64,000 nt of DNA from Pontibaca methylaminivorans (lineage in GTDB: Bacteria > Pseudomonadota > Alphaproteobacteria > Rhodobacterales > Rhodobacteraceae), in contig NZ_FTPS01000002.1 of assembly GCF_900156525.1 (NCBI RefSeq), positions 62,001 to 126,000 of the forward strand, in the 5' to 3' direction. Below, one piece after another: positions 10,753-19,754 of the stretch (positions are counted from its first letter, which is position 1; each line of letters starts with the position of its first letter). The position numbers and the translations under genes were made by a program. The notes beneath the pieces were generated by a model, which was not told the DNA's origin, did not search any database, and saw nothing but the letters and a program-made list of their open reading frames with translations.

Positions 10753-12961
10753 CCTGGGTCTCCGGCGTGAGCACGAGCACCGCGAGCGGCGGCAGGGTAA
10801 GGGTGGCGGCAAAGGGGCGGCCATGCGCGCCCGGCTCGCCGGCCAGCACCACGCCGCCGTTCCCGGCGCCGGAGCCGCCATAGACCCGCGCATCGCTGTT
10901 CAGGATCTCGCGCCAGTGGCCGCCCCGGGGCAGGCCGAGCCGGTAGCCCTCGCGCACCACCGGCGCCATGTTGCAGATCACCGCGACCGGCGGATCATTC
11001 GCCCGCCCGAGGCGCAGATAGCTGAACAGGTTGTTCGCGGCATCGCCGGAATCGATCCACTGGAAGCCGGCGGCGTCGCAATCCCTGACATGCAGCGCCG
11101 GGGTGTCGCGATAAAGGCGGTTGAGATCCCGCACCAGCAGTTGCAGCGCCGCATGTTCGGGGTAGTCCAGCAGGTGCCAGTCGAGGCTGGTGTCGTGGTT
11201 CCATTCGCGCTCCTGCCCGAATTCGCCGCCCATGAAGATCAGCTTCTTGCCCGGATGGGTCCACATGAAGCCGAGATAGGCGCGCAGATTGGCAAAGCGC
11301 TGCCAGTGATCGCCCGGCATCCGCCCGAGCAGGCTGCCCTTTCCGTGCACCACCTCGTCATGGCTGAGCGGCAGGACGAAGTTCTCCGAAAACGCGTAAT
11401 GCAGCCCGAACACCATCTGGTCATGGTGATACTGGCGATAGATCGGATCGGCCGACATGTATTGCAGCGTGTCGTGCATCCAGCCCATGTTCCATTTGAA
11501 ATCGAAGCCGAGCCCGTCCCGGTCCGGGGGGCGGCTGACGCCGGGCCATGCGGTCGATTCCTCGGCGATGGTCAGGGCATGGGGCACATGGTCGTGAATC
11601 GTCGCGTTGCAGCGGCGCAGGAACTCGATCGCATCAAGGTTTTCCCGCCCGCCGTAGCGGTTGGGGAGCCATTCGCCGGCCTTGCGCGAATAATCCAGAT
11701 ACAGCATCGACGCCACCGCATCGACCCGCAGCGCATCCACGTGGAATTCCCGCAGCCAGTAAAGCGCGCTCGCCCGCAGGAAATTCGCGACTTCGAGGCG
11801 GCCGAAATTGTAGATCAGCGTATTCCAGTCATGGTGAAAGCCGAGCCGCGGATCGGCGTGTTCGTAAAGCGCGGTGCCATCGAACCGCGCCAGACCGTGC
11901 GCATCCGAGGGGAAATGCGCCGGAACCCAGTCGAGGATCACGCCCAGCCCGCGTTGATGCAGGTGATCGACCATGGCGGCGAAATCCTCGGGCGCGCCGT
12001 GGCGCGCGGTCGGGGCGAACATGCCGATCGGCTGATAGCCCCAGGAACCGGTAAAGGGATGTTCGCTGAGCGGCAGGAATTCGACATGGGTGAACCCCAT
12101 TCCCGCCACGTAATCGCCCAGTTCCTCGGCAAGCTCTGCATAGGACAGGACGCGGTTGCCTTCGCCGCGCCGCCAGGATCCCGCGTGCACCTCGTAGATC
12201 GAGATCGGCTCCTGCTGCGGCGGCGGGCCGGTGCGGGAGCGCCAGTCCCGGTCCTGCCATTCGTGACGCGGCAGGCCCGTGATGCGCGAGGCGGTGGCGG
12301 GCGGGGGCTCGGCGGAGAAGCCGACCGGATCGGCCTTGAGCGGCAGGAGATCGCCATGCGCGCCGAGGATCTCGTATTTGTAAAGCGCCCCGCGCCCGAG
12401 TCCGGGGATGAAGATTTCCCATACCCCGGCGCCGTGGCGCAGCCGCATCGGGTGGCGCCGCCCGTCCCAGGCGTTGAAATCGCCGACCACGCTCACCCGC
12501 CGCGCATTGGGCGCCCAGACGGCAAAGCCGGTGCCGCGCACCCCTTCGTGTTCGCAGGGATGCGCACCCAGCCGGCGATACAGGTCTTCGTGGTGCCCCT
12601 CGGCCAGCAGATATTCGTCAAGCTCTCCCAGAAGCGGGCCGAAGGAATAGGGGTCGTCGCGTTCCCATTCCGCCGCCCCCGCACAGAGCCGCAGCCGATA
12701 GAGAAAGGCCCGGCTGCGCCGCGCCAGCACGCCGCTGAAGAACCCCTCCGGGTCGATCCGCTCGAGCCGGGCGACGGCGCGGTTGCTGCCGCGGTCGATC
12801 ACCGTGACCTTGCCCGCCTCGGGCGCAAAGGCCCGCACCACAAGCCGCCCCTCCGGGTCGCGGTGCATCCCGAGGACGGCAAAGGGATTCTGGTGCTGGC
12901 CGCGCAGGATCTGCCGGATATCGGGGGCGGGCGGCGCGTGATCGGGAAGCGCGTCGGTCAT
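10745..12961 (-). CDS. glgB: 1,4-alpha-glucan branching enzyme (GH13_9)
   Basis: Introduces alpha-1,6 branches into the linear glucan made by GlgA or GlgE. It has 738 residues, full length with two N-terminal CBM48-like modules ([12 protein letters not shown] at the start). The GH13_9 motifs are present: [27 protein letters not shown] (nucleophile Asp), [12 protein letters not shown] (acid/base Glu) and [15 protein letters not shown]. Its ATG overlaps the preceding maltokinase stop as ATGA, and glgX follows with an 8-base overlap. The GlgE-maltokinase-GlgB neighbourhood matches the known GlgE pathway of actinobacteria and some proteobacteria. Confidence 0.96.
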
Positions 12962-14475
12962 GGGGTCTCCTTCTCCTGCCCGCTCCGGTCCGCGCCCGTG
13001 CCGATCAGCGCCAGCAGCCCGCGCAGCGGCACCGCCACCAGTTCGGGCCGGCTGGCCAGTTCATAGCTGATTTCATAGGCGGCCTTCTGCAGCAGGAACA
13101 AACGAAGCAGCGCCCGCGCCGGTTCCCGGGCCGGCAGGGCCGGGCTGCCGTCCATCGAGAGTTCATAGGCGGCAAGGCAACTGCGGCTTGCCCCGCGCGC
13201 CCAGGATCGGCCGGCATCGCAAAGCTGGGCCGCATAGTCGAGCGAGCGCAGCATCCCCGCCACGTCGCGCAGCGGCGACGTCAGCGTGCGCCGCTCGGGC
13301 AGCGGACGCCGGGGCTCGCCCTCGAAGTCGATGATCGCCACATCGCGCGCGCCGCCCGGATCCCGGGTCACGAGCACCTGCCCGAGATGCAGATCCCCGT
13401 GGATGCGGGTACATAGCCCCGACGGCGGCAGATGTGCGGGCTGCCCGATCAGCCGCGCGAACTCGGCGCGCCGCCCCAGCGCCTCGCGCGCAAGCTGCGT
13501 CTCGGCGGGGCCAAGCGCGGCCCGGGCCAGGGCCTCCAGCGCCGTCTCGAGATCGCTTTCGGTCTCGTGCATCCAGCGCTCGACATGGGCAATGGTCACG
13601 GGTTCGGGGGTGAAACCGGGCGGCGCATCGGTCGCGGAAAGACAGCGGTGCAGATCCCCCATGCGCTGGCCGAGCCGGGTCATGAGCCAGGCCCCGCGGC
13701 CGGGTCCCGGATCCTGCCGCAGCGCCGCGCAAAGCCACGACCAGGCATCGCCCTCGTTGCGCAGATAGGCAAAGGCGACAGCCAGCACGCTGTCATGATC
13801 GGAGCGATCATTCCCGCTTTCGCCGCTGTCCGCCGCACCGTTCCCCTGATGCAGCGCGACCTGCCCCAGAAAGGCGGGCATATGGGTAAATCCCTGCCGG
13901 CTCAGGTGGCGGGCCATTTCGACCTCGGGCTGCAACCCGGGGTGGATATGGCGGTAAAGCTTGAGCATGACGTCCTGCCCGAACACATGGGTCGCGTTGC
14001 TCTGATCCGCCTTGAGCGCGCGCGGCGGGCCGGGCGAGGCCAGGCGCGTGGCGTCCTCGGGCTCGAACCGGATCTGCCCGTTCCCGGTGTGCAGGGTGAT
14101 CCCGGCGCGCAGCGCGGCCAGCAGAACCCCGGCACTGGCCGCATCCTCCGCGGCGTCGATCAGCACCCGGCCGCCGGCGACAGGGGCAAGCGGGAACCCG
14201 ACGGCACCCGTGGCATCGCGCAGGGCAAGCGGCAGGAAATAGCGCTGCGTCGCACCGTCAAGCCGCACGTCGATCAGCAGGAGCGCAAGATCCGGCGCCA
14301 TCTCGGCCAGCGGCAGCAGCGTGACCGCGCGGACGGGGCGGTTGCGGGCGCCGAACCAGCGCCGCGAGCCAAGCCAGCCGGGCAGGATCCCTGTCTCGAG
14401 CGGGTGGCGCCAGCGGCCGTCAACTGCGCCCAGAAACCCGCCGTCCGGCGCCGGCAGCGGGGCGGGGGCATTCAT
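12958..14475 (-). CDS. mak: Maltokinase (Pep2/Mak type, stand-alone)
   Basis: Phosphorylates maltose to maltose-1-phosphate, the donor for GlgE. It has 505 residues, starting at the ATG at 14475 that overlaps the glgE stop as ATGA. Aminoglycoside-phosphotransferase-like kinase motifs are visible: [11 protein letters not shown] (catalytic loop) and [14 protein letters not shown] (metal-binding Asp). The N-terminal [19 protein letters not shown] is typical of the Mak cap domain. In many proteobacteria this kinase is fused to trehalose synthase TreS; here it stands alone, and the only TreS-like gene is about 17 kb away next to glgC. Residues near 225-240 form a short Ser/Gly/Asn/Asp-rich insert. 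Confidence 0.92.
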   Translation of the reverse strand: MNAPAPLPAPDGGFLGAVDGRWRHPLETGILPGWLGSRRWFGARNRPVRAVTLLPLAEMAPDLALLLIDVRLDGATQRYFLPLALRDATGAVGFPLAPVAGGRVLIDAAEDAASAGVLLAALRAGITLHTGNGQIRFEPEDATRLASPGPPRALKADQSNATHVFGQDVMLKLYRHIHPGLQPEVEMARHLSRQGFTHMPAFLGQVALHQGNGAADSGESGNDRSDHDSVLAVAFAYLRNEGDAWSWLCAALRQDPGPGRGAWLMTRLGQRMGDLHRCLSATDAPPGFTPEPVTIAHVERWMHETESDLETALEALARAALGPAETQLAREALGRRAEFARLIGQPAHLPPSGLCTRIHGDLHLGQVLVTRDPGGARDVAIIDFEGEPRRPLPERRTLTSPLRDVAGMLRSLDYAAQLCDAGRSWARGASRSCLAAYELSMDGSPALPAREPARALLRLFLLQKAAYEISYELASRPELVAVPLRGLLALIGTGADRSGQEKETP

Positions 14476-16475
14476 TGCGCGCTCCCCGGCGGGAACAGCC
14501 GCCAGATCGCATAGGGGCGCGTTTCGGGGTCGAGCGTCAGCCAGTGGTGGCGCCCGTGCCAGGTGAAGCGGTTGCCATGCAGGAGATCCTCGACCTCGAT
14601 CGAGCCGTCGTCGGGCAGGCCGAATTCGGAAAGCGGAAGCTCGAACATGAAGTCGTGCGCGGTGCGCGGATCGAGATTGACATGGAACAGCAGGAAGCTT
14701 CCGGCCTCGAAATCGAACCGCCGGTAACAAAGCACCTGATCGTGATGCGCGGGCAGAAAGCGCAGGTTGCCGGAATCGTGCATCGCGGGATGGTCGCGCC
14801 GGATGCGGTTGATCAGGCGGATATCGTCCCTGATATGGCCGGGCCGGTCGAAATCCCATTGCCGCAACTGGTATTTTTCGCTGTCGAGATATTCCTCGCG
14901 CCCCGGAAGCGGCGCGCTTTCGCAGATCTCGAAGCCGTTATAGATGCCGTAATTGCCGGCCAGTGTCGCCGCCAGCACCAGCCGGGTGCGGAACCCGGGC
15001 CGCCCGCTCGACTGCAGGAAATAGGGATTGATGTCGGGTGTGTTGGCAAAGAAGTTCACCCGCATGTAATCGCGGCACCCGGTCTGCGTCAGTTCCGTCA
15101 GGTAATCGGTCAGCTCCGCCTTGGAATGGCGCCAGGTGAAATAGCTGTAGGATTGCGTAAACCCGAGCTTTGCCAGCCGCTTCATCACCTTCGGGCGAGT
15201 GAAGGCCTCGGCCAGAAAGATCGTGTCGGGGTGATCGGCCTGCACCTCGGCAATCAGCCATTCCCAGAACGGGAACGGCTTGGTGTGCGGATTGTCGACG
15301 CGAAAGATGCGCACGCCCTGCCCGATCCAGAACAGAACCACATCGCGCAGCGCCAGCCAGAGCGACGGCAGCGCCTCGCGGTAGAAATGGACATTGACGA
15401 TGTCCTCGTATTTCTTCGGCGGGTTCTCGGCGAATTTCAGGCTGCCGTCCGGGCGCCAGTCGAACCACTCGGGATGCTCGCGGATCCAGGGATGATCGGG
15501 CGAACACTGGATGGCGAAATCGAGCGCGATCTCGATCCCCTCGGCGGCCGCTTCGGTGACGAGACGGCGGAAATCCTCGAGCGTGCCGAGTTCGGGATGA
15601 ACCGCGCAATGCCCGCCCTCGGCGCTGCCGATGGCATAGGGGCTGCCCGGATCCTCCGGCCCCGCCGTCAGCGCATTGTTCGGCCCCTTGCGGTTGGTGG
15701 TGCCGATCGGATGGATCGGCGGGAAATAAAGCACGTCAAAGCCCAGATCGCGCACATAGGGCAGCCGCGCGATCACGTCGTCAAACGTGCCGTGGGCGCC
15801 GTCCCTGCCCCAGGAACGCGGCATCATCTCGTACCAGGCGCCGAAGGCGGCGGCGTCGCGGTCGGCGCGCAGCGGCAGGCCGGGGTGGCGGGTCAGGTCG
15901 CTGCGCGCGCCGGCCTGGCGCATCAGCAAAAGGGTGGCCTCGTCCAGCAGCAGATCGGCGGCATCGGCCTCTCCCGTATCGAGCCGCCCGAGCAGCGCGA
16001 CAAGCTCGGGCTCGTGCTCGGCTCCTTCGCGGCCCTTGCGGCAACGGGCAAGCGCCGCCTCGACCAGGGCGCAGCCCTCGACGAGTTCAAGCGCGATGTC
16101 CTGCGCGGCATCGCGCTTGCGGATGGTGTCGGCGTGCCAGCTTGCGAACATGTCGCGCCAGCCCAGCACGCAAAGCTCCCAGAGCCCCGGCGCCGGCGCG
16201 ATCAGTTCGGCCTCCCACCGGTCGTTGCCGAGCGGGCGCATCTCCTGCGCCAGCACCGAGCCGTCGTCACTCCACAGTTCCGCCACGGCGCGGATCACGT
16301 CATGCCCGTCGCCGAACACATCCGCCTGCACCGGAAAGGGCCGCCCCACCACCACCTTGGCGGCAAAACGCCCGGCATCGACCGAGGGCGAGACCTGCTC
16401 GATCGCGATGCGGTTCCTGGCCAGCGCCAGCGCCCTTTCCGCCGCACGCGACGTGTTGTCTGCACCGCTTTCCAT
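14472..16475 (-). CDS. glgE: Alpha-1,4-glucan:maltose-1-phosphate maltosyltransferase GlgE (GH13_3)
   Basis: Extends alpha-1,4-glucan by two glucose units from maltose-1-phosphate, an ADP-glucose-independent route to glycogen. It has 667 residues. The diagnostic GlgE N-terminal region is present (IEQVSPSVDAGRFAAKVV, near residue 24), then region I DFAIQCSPDHPW, region II IFRVDNPHTKPF (nucleophile Asp), region III IFLAEAFTRPKVM (Glu) and region IV VNFFANTPDINPYF. I chose the ATG at 16475 because GGAG lies six bases upstream; the ATGs at 16493 and 16481 have GGAG abutting them directly. It is preceded by a receiver gene ending at 16552 and likely shares that gene's transcript. Confidence 0.95.
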   Translation of the reverse strand: MESGADNTSRAAERALALARNRIAIEQVSPSVDAGRFAAKVVVGRPFPVQADVFGDGHDVIRAVAELWSDDGSVLAQEMRPLGNDRWEAELIAPAPGLWELCVLGWRDMFASWHADTIRKRDAAQDIALELVEGCALVEAALARCRKGREGAEHEPELVALLGRLDTGEADAADLLLDEATLLLMRQAGARSDLTRHPGLPLRADRDAAAFGAWYEMMPRSWGRDGAHGTFDDVIARLPYVRDLGFDVLYFPPIHPIGTTNRKGPNNALTAGPEDPGSPYAIGSAEGGHCAVHPELGTLEDFRRLVTEAAAEGIEIALDFAIQCSPDHPWIREHPEWFDWRPDGSLKFAENPPKKYEDIVNVHFYREALPSLWLALRDVVLFWIGQGVRIFRVDNPHTKPFPFWEWLIAEVQADHPDTIFLAEAFTRPKVMKRLAKLGFTQSYSYFTWRHSKAELTDYLTELTQTGCRDYMRVNFFANTPDINPYFLQSSGRPGFRTRLVLAATLAGNYGIYNGFEICESAPLPGREEYLDSEKYQLRQWDFDRPGHIRDDIRLINRIRRDHPAMHDSGNLRFLPAHHDQVLCYRRFDFEAGSFLLFHVNLDPRTAHDFMFELPLSEFGLPDDGSIEVEDLLHGNRFTWHGRHHWLTLDPETRPYAIWRLFPPGSAQ

Positions 16476-16551
16476 GGTCATCTCCGGGTCCATCTCCGAG
16501 GGGCGATTGCGATCCCGGGCCGGGAGGGAAGCTGCCGCATGCCGCGCATCC

Positions 16552-17142
16552 TCAGTGCAGGTGCGAAATGCGGTTGCGAAATTCATAGGCGAACAGCTGC
16601 CGGAGCCAGTTCTTCAGATCCTGCTCGTCCGCGCCCTGGTCCACCTTCTGAAGCGCGACCTTCAGCACCCGTTCGACAAGCCGTTCGGCCGAGGCATTGT
16701 CCGGCATCACATGACGGGCGCGCCGCAGCATCTCCATCACCAGATCCTCGATCGTCTCGGTGCCGTCGGCCCCGGGAACGCGGGGCGCGGCCGGCGAGTC
16801 CTGGGGCGGGTGGTGGAGCGCGCGCAACGCCTTCAGCATCGGTTCTGCCCGGCTGGGCTTGATGTAGATGTCTGTCTCGTAAAACCGGTGGGGAACGAGC
16901 TGGGAATCATAGCCCGTGAGGAAAAGGAACGGGGTGTGGGTCATCATCAGGCGGTCGGCGATGGGAAAGGAGGTCTCGTCGCCGAGCTTGATGTCCAGAA
17001 TGGCGACTTCGGCGCGGTCGATCACCGGCAGCGCATCGCCGACCGACGCAAAAGGGCCGATCGGCTCGTCCCCCAGTTCACAGATTTCCCGCACCAGTTG
17101 ATCGGCGATGAAGTAATCGTCCTCAACCACCAGGACCCTCAT
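16552..17142 (-). CDS. Receiver-domain response regulator, FAT GUY-like, with extra C-terminal domain
   Basis: A 196-residue protein. The receiver spans about residues 1-112 with acidic pocket Glu7/Asp8/Asp9, phospho-acceptor Asp50, Thr76 and Lys95. The segment TPFLFLTGYD resembles the PFxFATGY motif of the alphaproteobacterial FAT GUY receivers linked to the general stress response (Leu replaces Ala). The roughly 80-residue C-terminal part is helical-looking and matches no DNA-binding or sigma-like domain that I recognise, so this is not PhyR, whose order is sigma-like domain then receiver. The start ATG at 17142 has TGGAGA upstream. It is the first gene before glgE with a 76-base gap and has an EcfG-like promoter, so it may head the glycogen operon. 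Confidence 0.85.
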   Translation of the reverse strand: MRVLVVEDDYFIADQLVREICELGDEPIGPFASVGDALPVIDRAEVAILDIKLGDETSFPIADRLMMTHTPFLFLTGYDSQLVPHRFYETDIYIKPSRAEPMLKALRALHHPPQDSPAAPRVPGADGTETIEDLVMEMLRRARHVMPDNASAERLVERVLKVALQKVDQGADEQDLKNWLRQLFAYEFRNRISHLH

Positions 17143-17240
17143 GTTTCGCGTCTCCACATCCGTTTCCCTGTCGCCCCGGTCACCGGTCCTGTTATTGGCC
17201 CTGCCATCGGCCCCGTCACCGAGCCCCGCGGTGGCCCGGG

Positions 17241-17264
17241 AACCGGCCGGGCCACGCGAGTTCC
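17241..17264 (-). promoter_or_regulatory. EcfG-type promoter (N16) for the receiver/glgE operon
   Basis: On the minus strand GGAAC, a 16-base spacer and GTT, about 100 bases before the receiver ATG. As at glgA/treY, the flanks make it GGAAC-N16-GTTCC, so it also reads on the plus strand, where no gene follows. N16 is within the known spacer range but is the only N16 exact copy here. Confidence 0.5.
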
Positions 17265-17327
17265 GGGCCCGCCGCTTGCGCGGCGCTGCCCGGAGTCGCT
17301 GGCTAACGGGTAAAGCGGCTGCCGCGA

Positions 17328-18110
17328 TCACCAGTCATGGCGATGGTGATCCCAGCGGTTTCTCCGTTCGCGGTCGTCATCCCGGCGTTCGTCCATGTCG
17401 CGCCGTCTCTCCGCGTCGTCGTTTCCGAACCACGAGGCGACCTCGTCTTCGGTGCGGTCAAGCCAGCCGCGCTCCCGTCGTGGCCTGTAACGATAGTCCT
17501 CATCGTCGTCGCGACCATAGGCATAGGGCCCGTAACCTACCGGACGGCGCCCCAGACGACGTTCCGGGCGCTGCGAATAGCCGGGATAACCCTCTCCGGC
17601 GCCCCGCTCGCGATAGTTCGAGCGGTAATCGTCGCGGTCATCATCGTCGTCGTCATCGACGTCGTAATTGCCGCGGTAGTTCCCGGCGTTGAACTCGCGC
17701 TCGTCGGCGTCGAGCCCGCCGGTGCGTTCGGCACGGGACCGGCCATAGCCGCCGGGGCTGGTGTCGCCGTGAAAGGCGCGTTCCTGCGCATCGCGGCCGG
17801 CGCCGCCCATATGCCCGTATTCCACGTCGGCCGAGGCGCTCCGGGCGTGAAGCGGATCATAGTCGTCGTAGTAGTCGGAGCCGCCGCGATAGCCGCCGGT
17901 GCTGCTGTAACGATCATCGCCGTAGTCCGAACCGCGACCGCGGCGGTCATTCGATCCGCGACCCTGGCGGTCATTCGACGAACGTCGCTGATTGCCGGCG
18001 TAGTCGCTGGGGTCGGGCCGCGCATAGGGCTGGCCAAAGCTGGTCCGTTCAATTTCACGTTCCTGCTCGTGGCGGCGACGGTCGTTGTCTCTTTCGTATC
18101 TGTCAGCCAT
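17328..18110 (-). CDS. Disordered Arg/Asp/Tyr-rich protein with C-terminal SWFGN motif
   Basis: A 260-residue, highly charged protein, largely low-complexity (R, D, Y, G, S), with an Asp run near residue 150. The only compact segment is the last 45 residues, containing WLDRTEDEVASWFGND (residues 216-231). This resembles the SWFGD/SWFGN tail of small stress-associated proteins in alphaproteobacteria; function unknown. The ATG at 18110 follows AGGAGGA with six bases spacing. A GGAAC-N17-GTT promoter lies 53 bases upstream. Composition recalls two other genes in this window (26404-27099 and 34914-36299). A structural, hydration-protective or condensate role is only inference. Confidence 0.85.
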   Translation of the reverse strand: MADRYERDNDRRRHEQEREIERTSFGQPYARPDPSDYAGNQRRSSNDRQGRGSNDRRGRGSDYGDDRYSSTGGYRGGSDYYDDYDPLHARSASADVEYGHMGGAGRDAQERAFHGDTSPGGYGRSRAERTGGLDADEREFNAGNYRGNYDVDDDDDDDRDDYRSNYRERGAGEGYPGYSQRPERRLGRRPVGYGPYAYGRDDDEDYRYRPRRERGWLDRTEDEVASWFGNDDAERRRDMDERRDDDRERRNRWDHHRHDW

Positions 18111-18162
18111 GGAGTTCCTCCTGTGTCTGCATTGTCTGTCCGTCCGGGACAGCCGCCGAGCC

Positions 18163-18187
18163 AACCGCCTTCCGCCGGCTATGTTCC
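18163..18187 (-). promoter_or_regulatory. EcfG-type promoter for the SWFGN protein
   Basis: On the minus strand GGAAC (18187-18183), 17 bases, GTT (18165-18163), 53 bases before the ATG at 18110. Confidence 0.75.
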
Positions 18188-18291
18188 CGACAAATTATCC
18201 GGCTTGACACGGTTTCCGGTCCCCGGCGGCGGAAACGGCGGCGAAATGCTGACGGCAATGCGTTGCCCGAACATGTCGCCCACATGTCGCC

Positions 18292-18316
18292 GGAACATTC
18301 CCTTTCCGGGCCGGTT
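18292..18316 (+). promoter_or_regulatory. EcfG-type promoter for the 59-residue hydrophilic protein
   Basis: GGAAC (18292-18296), 17 bases, GTT (18314-18316), 29 bases before the ATG at 18345. It is divergent to the promoter at 18163-18187. Confidence 0.75.
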
Positions 18317-18344
18317 TCTCCCCTGCAAGCAAGGAGAGGATGAC

Positions 18345-18524
18345 ATGGCAGACGACAAAGCAGACGAAAGAAAGATGCCGGACCGGGAGAAAGAGCCGAA
18401 AAGCGGCGAGAACCCGGAAAAGCATGCCCCTTCGGATCACACCGGCACCGACAACAAGGGCAATCCCGACCAGCGCGGCGGGCCCCATACCGGACGCCGC
18501 AGCCGCACCCACAGCCCGAGCTAG
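18345..18524 (+). CDS. Small hydrophilic stress-associated protein (59 aa)
   Basis: A 59-residue, strongly charged protein beginning MADDKADERKMPDREK, with no hydrophobic segment and a basic C-terminus. I do not recognise a family. Support for it being real: a strong ribosome site (AAGGAGAGG) before the ATG, a perfect EcfG promoter just upstream and a GC-rich hairpin just after the stop. The alternative overlapping ATG at 18340 opens a different, longer frame through the antisense of the HdeA-like gene and is less likely. Probably an intrinsically disordered, general-stress-induced small protein. Confidence 0.7.
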   Translation: MADDKADERKMPDREKEPKSGENPEKHAPSDHTGTDNKGNPDQRGGPHTGRRSRTHSPS

Positions 18525-18540
18525 GCGCGCAAGTCCACGT

Positions 18541-18570
18541 CCGGCCCCGGCATTCGCGGGGCCGGGGTTA
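18541..18570 (+). terminator. Hairpin terminator after the 59-aa gene
   Basis: Perfect 9-bp stem CCGGCCCCG/CGGGGCCGG (18541-18549 and 18557-18565) with a 7-base loop, followed by a short GGTTA. It lies between convergent genes; the U tract is weak. Confidence 0.5.
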
Positions 18571-18633
18571 TCGGGGGCGGGGCGGTGGAAACGCCGTTCC
18601 GCCCCCTTCGCGTGCGGAGGGCGGACACGGGTG

Positions 18634-19191
18634 CTATTCCCCGCCGCCAGCGCCTTCCTTGCCCTGAACCTCGTCCATCGCGTCCGAAAGCTTGCGGTCG
18701 GGAGTGTCGGCGCAGGCGGTCAAGACGTCCTCGACCGAAATTTGCGCAAATCCCCGGATCGGCGTTTCCGCCGCATCCGACCCGGCGTCGGGCGCATCAT
18801 CGGCTGCACCGGGTTGCGCGGCGCCGTCGGACTGGGTGCCCTCGGTCGTCGTGCTGCTGTCGCTGGACGAGGATGCGCCGACATCATCGATGGTCTCGCC
18901 CGAATCGCCGACCGGCCCTTCGAAGCCCTTGGAGATGTCGTTGCCGCCGCCGGCGCCTGCCGCCTGCGCATCGTTCGAGCGGGCGCTGCCCTCGCGATAG
19001 CCCATGATGTAATAAAGCGCGGGCGCGGTGGCGTCCTGCCCCAGACCGGCAAGATCCCCGCAGGTAACCTCGGCCGGCGACCGTTCGGGCCCCCCGGTTT
19101 GCGCCGCTGCATCGTTGCCCTGCTCGGCGCAGAGCGCGCCCGCCGCCAGGGTGCAGGTGACGGTCAGGGTCAGTCTTGACCAGACAGGCAT
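18634..19191 (-). CDS. HdeA-like periplasmic acid-stress protein with acidic insert
   Basis: A 185-residue exported protein. Its signal peptide covers about residues 1-24, ending near ALCAEQ. The mature part has the HdeA/HdeB layout: VTCGDLAGL with Cys44, then YYIMGYREG, and at the end VLTACADTP with Cys160. The two cysteines would form the HdeA disulfide. Between the halves is a low-complexity Gly/Ser/Thr/Asp insert of about 75 residues that canonical HdeA lacks. The start at 19191 has AAAGGA upstream. A GGAAC-N17-GTT promoter lies 57 bases before the ATG, and nepR-ecfG is the divergent neighbour. The HdeA assignment is by pattern only. Confidence 0.75.
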   Translation of the reverse strand: MPVWSRLTLTVTCTLAAGALCAEQGNDAAAQTGGPERSPAEVTCGDLAGLGQDATAPALYYIMGYREGSARSNDAQAAGAGGGNDISKGFEGPVGDSGETIDDVGASSSSDSSTTTEGTQSDGAAQPGAADDAPDAGSDAAETPIRGFAQISVEDVLTACADTPDRKLSDAMDEVQGKEGAGGGE

Positions 19192-19247
19192 GTCCAATTC
19201 CTTTCCAATCCGATAGGTTCGGCCCCAAGTTCGGCCCCCGGACCGCA

Positions 19248-19272
19248 AACCGCGGCAGAGGACGGATGTTCC
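19248..19272 (-). promoter_or_regulatory. EcfG-type promoter for the HdeA-like gene
   Basis: On the minus strand GGAAC (19272-19268), 17 bases, GTT (19250-19248), 57 bases before the ATG at 19191. Confidence 0.75.
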
Positions 19273-19491
19273 AGAAATCGGTGGGCAAAACAGCGGCGCG
19301 CACAGCGGATCATGCCGCGCCGCCGCGTGTGATCACGAAATGTTACGGTGCCATCCGCAGAATGTTCATTGCCAATGGTCCGGGGGGCCTGAAATAGTGA
19401 CCCAGATGCAACAGCCGCCCTTGATCCCGATCCCGGCCCCTGCATTCGGGGGTTTCGAATGTTGTAGTGTCATGAGGTTGTGGAGGTGACT

Positions 19492-19662
19492 ATGAACGAA
19501 AACGAAAGAATTCCGGTCATCGACCCGGAGTTCGACCGGACATTGAGCGAGCTGCTCGCAGAGGCCGAGACAGAGCCGGTTTCGCCGCGCCTGCGAGAAC
19601 TGGCCAAACGGCTGGAAGATGCGCTGTCGCAGGCGAAAAAGCGCCGGCAGACCGGCAACTGA
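19492..19662 (+). CDS. nepR: Anti-sigma factor NepR
   Basis: A 56-residue helical protein directly upstream of the EcfG gene. FDRTLSELLAEAETEPVSPR followed by LRELAKRLEDAL fits the two-helix NepR core that holds sigma-EcfG inactive until phosphorylated PhyR takes NepR away. The ATG at 19492 follows GGAGG. The coding end is 92 bases from ecfG, and a separate EcfG promoter lies in that gap. I see no EcfG consensus in front of nepR itself, so it may have a housekeeping promoter, giving a basal brake. PhyR is usually encoded nearby but is not adjacent here. Confidence 0.85.
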   Translation: MNENERIPVIDPEFDRTLSELLAEAETEPVSPRLRELAKRLEDALSQAKKRRQTGN

Positions 19663-19700
19663 TGCCGTTCGGCGGATTGTCGCCGGCTGCATAAGGTTCC

Positions 19701-19725
19701 GGAACCACAAATCTGCCGTTGCGTT
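19701..19725 (+). promoter_or_regulatory. EcfG autoregulatory promoter
   Basis: GGAAC (19701-19705), 17 bases, GTT (19723-19725; CGTT with N16), 30 bases before the ecfG ATG. Autoregulation through this consensus is known for EcfG sigma factors. Confidence 0.85.
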
Positions 19726-19754
19726 AGGCTCCTGTCATCAAAGGGAGCTGCTCA

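Noticed and set aside
16552-17142. Receiver protein considered as PhyR
   Set aside because: PhyR has an N-terminal sigma-like domain and a C-terminal receiver; here the receiver is N-terminal and no sigma-like segment is present.
18340-19179. 279-codon plus-strand frame overlapping the HdeA-like gene
   Set aside because: The HdeA-like frame has a signal peptide, cysteine pattern and promoter; the overlapping frame starts five bases from the better-supported 59-aa gene and shows no domain.
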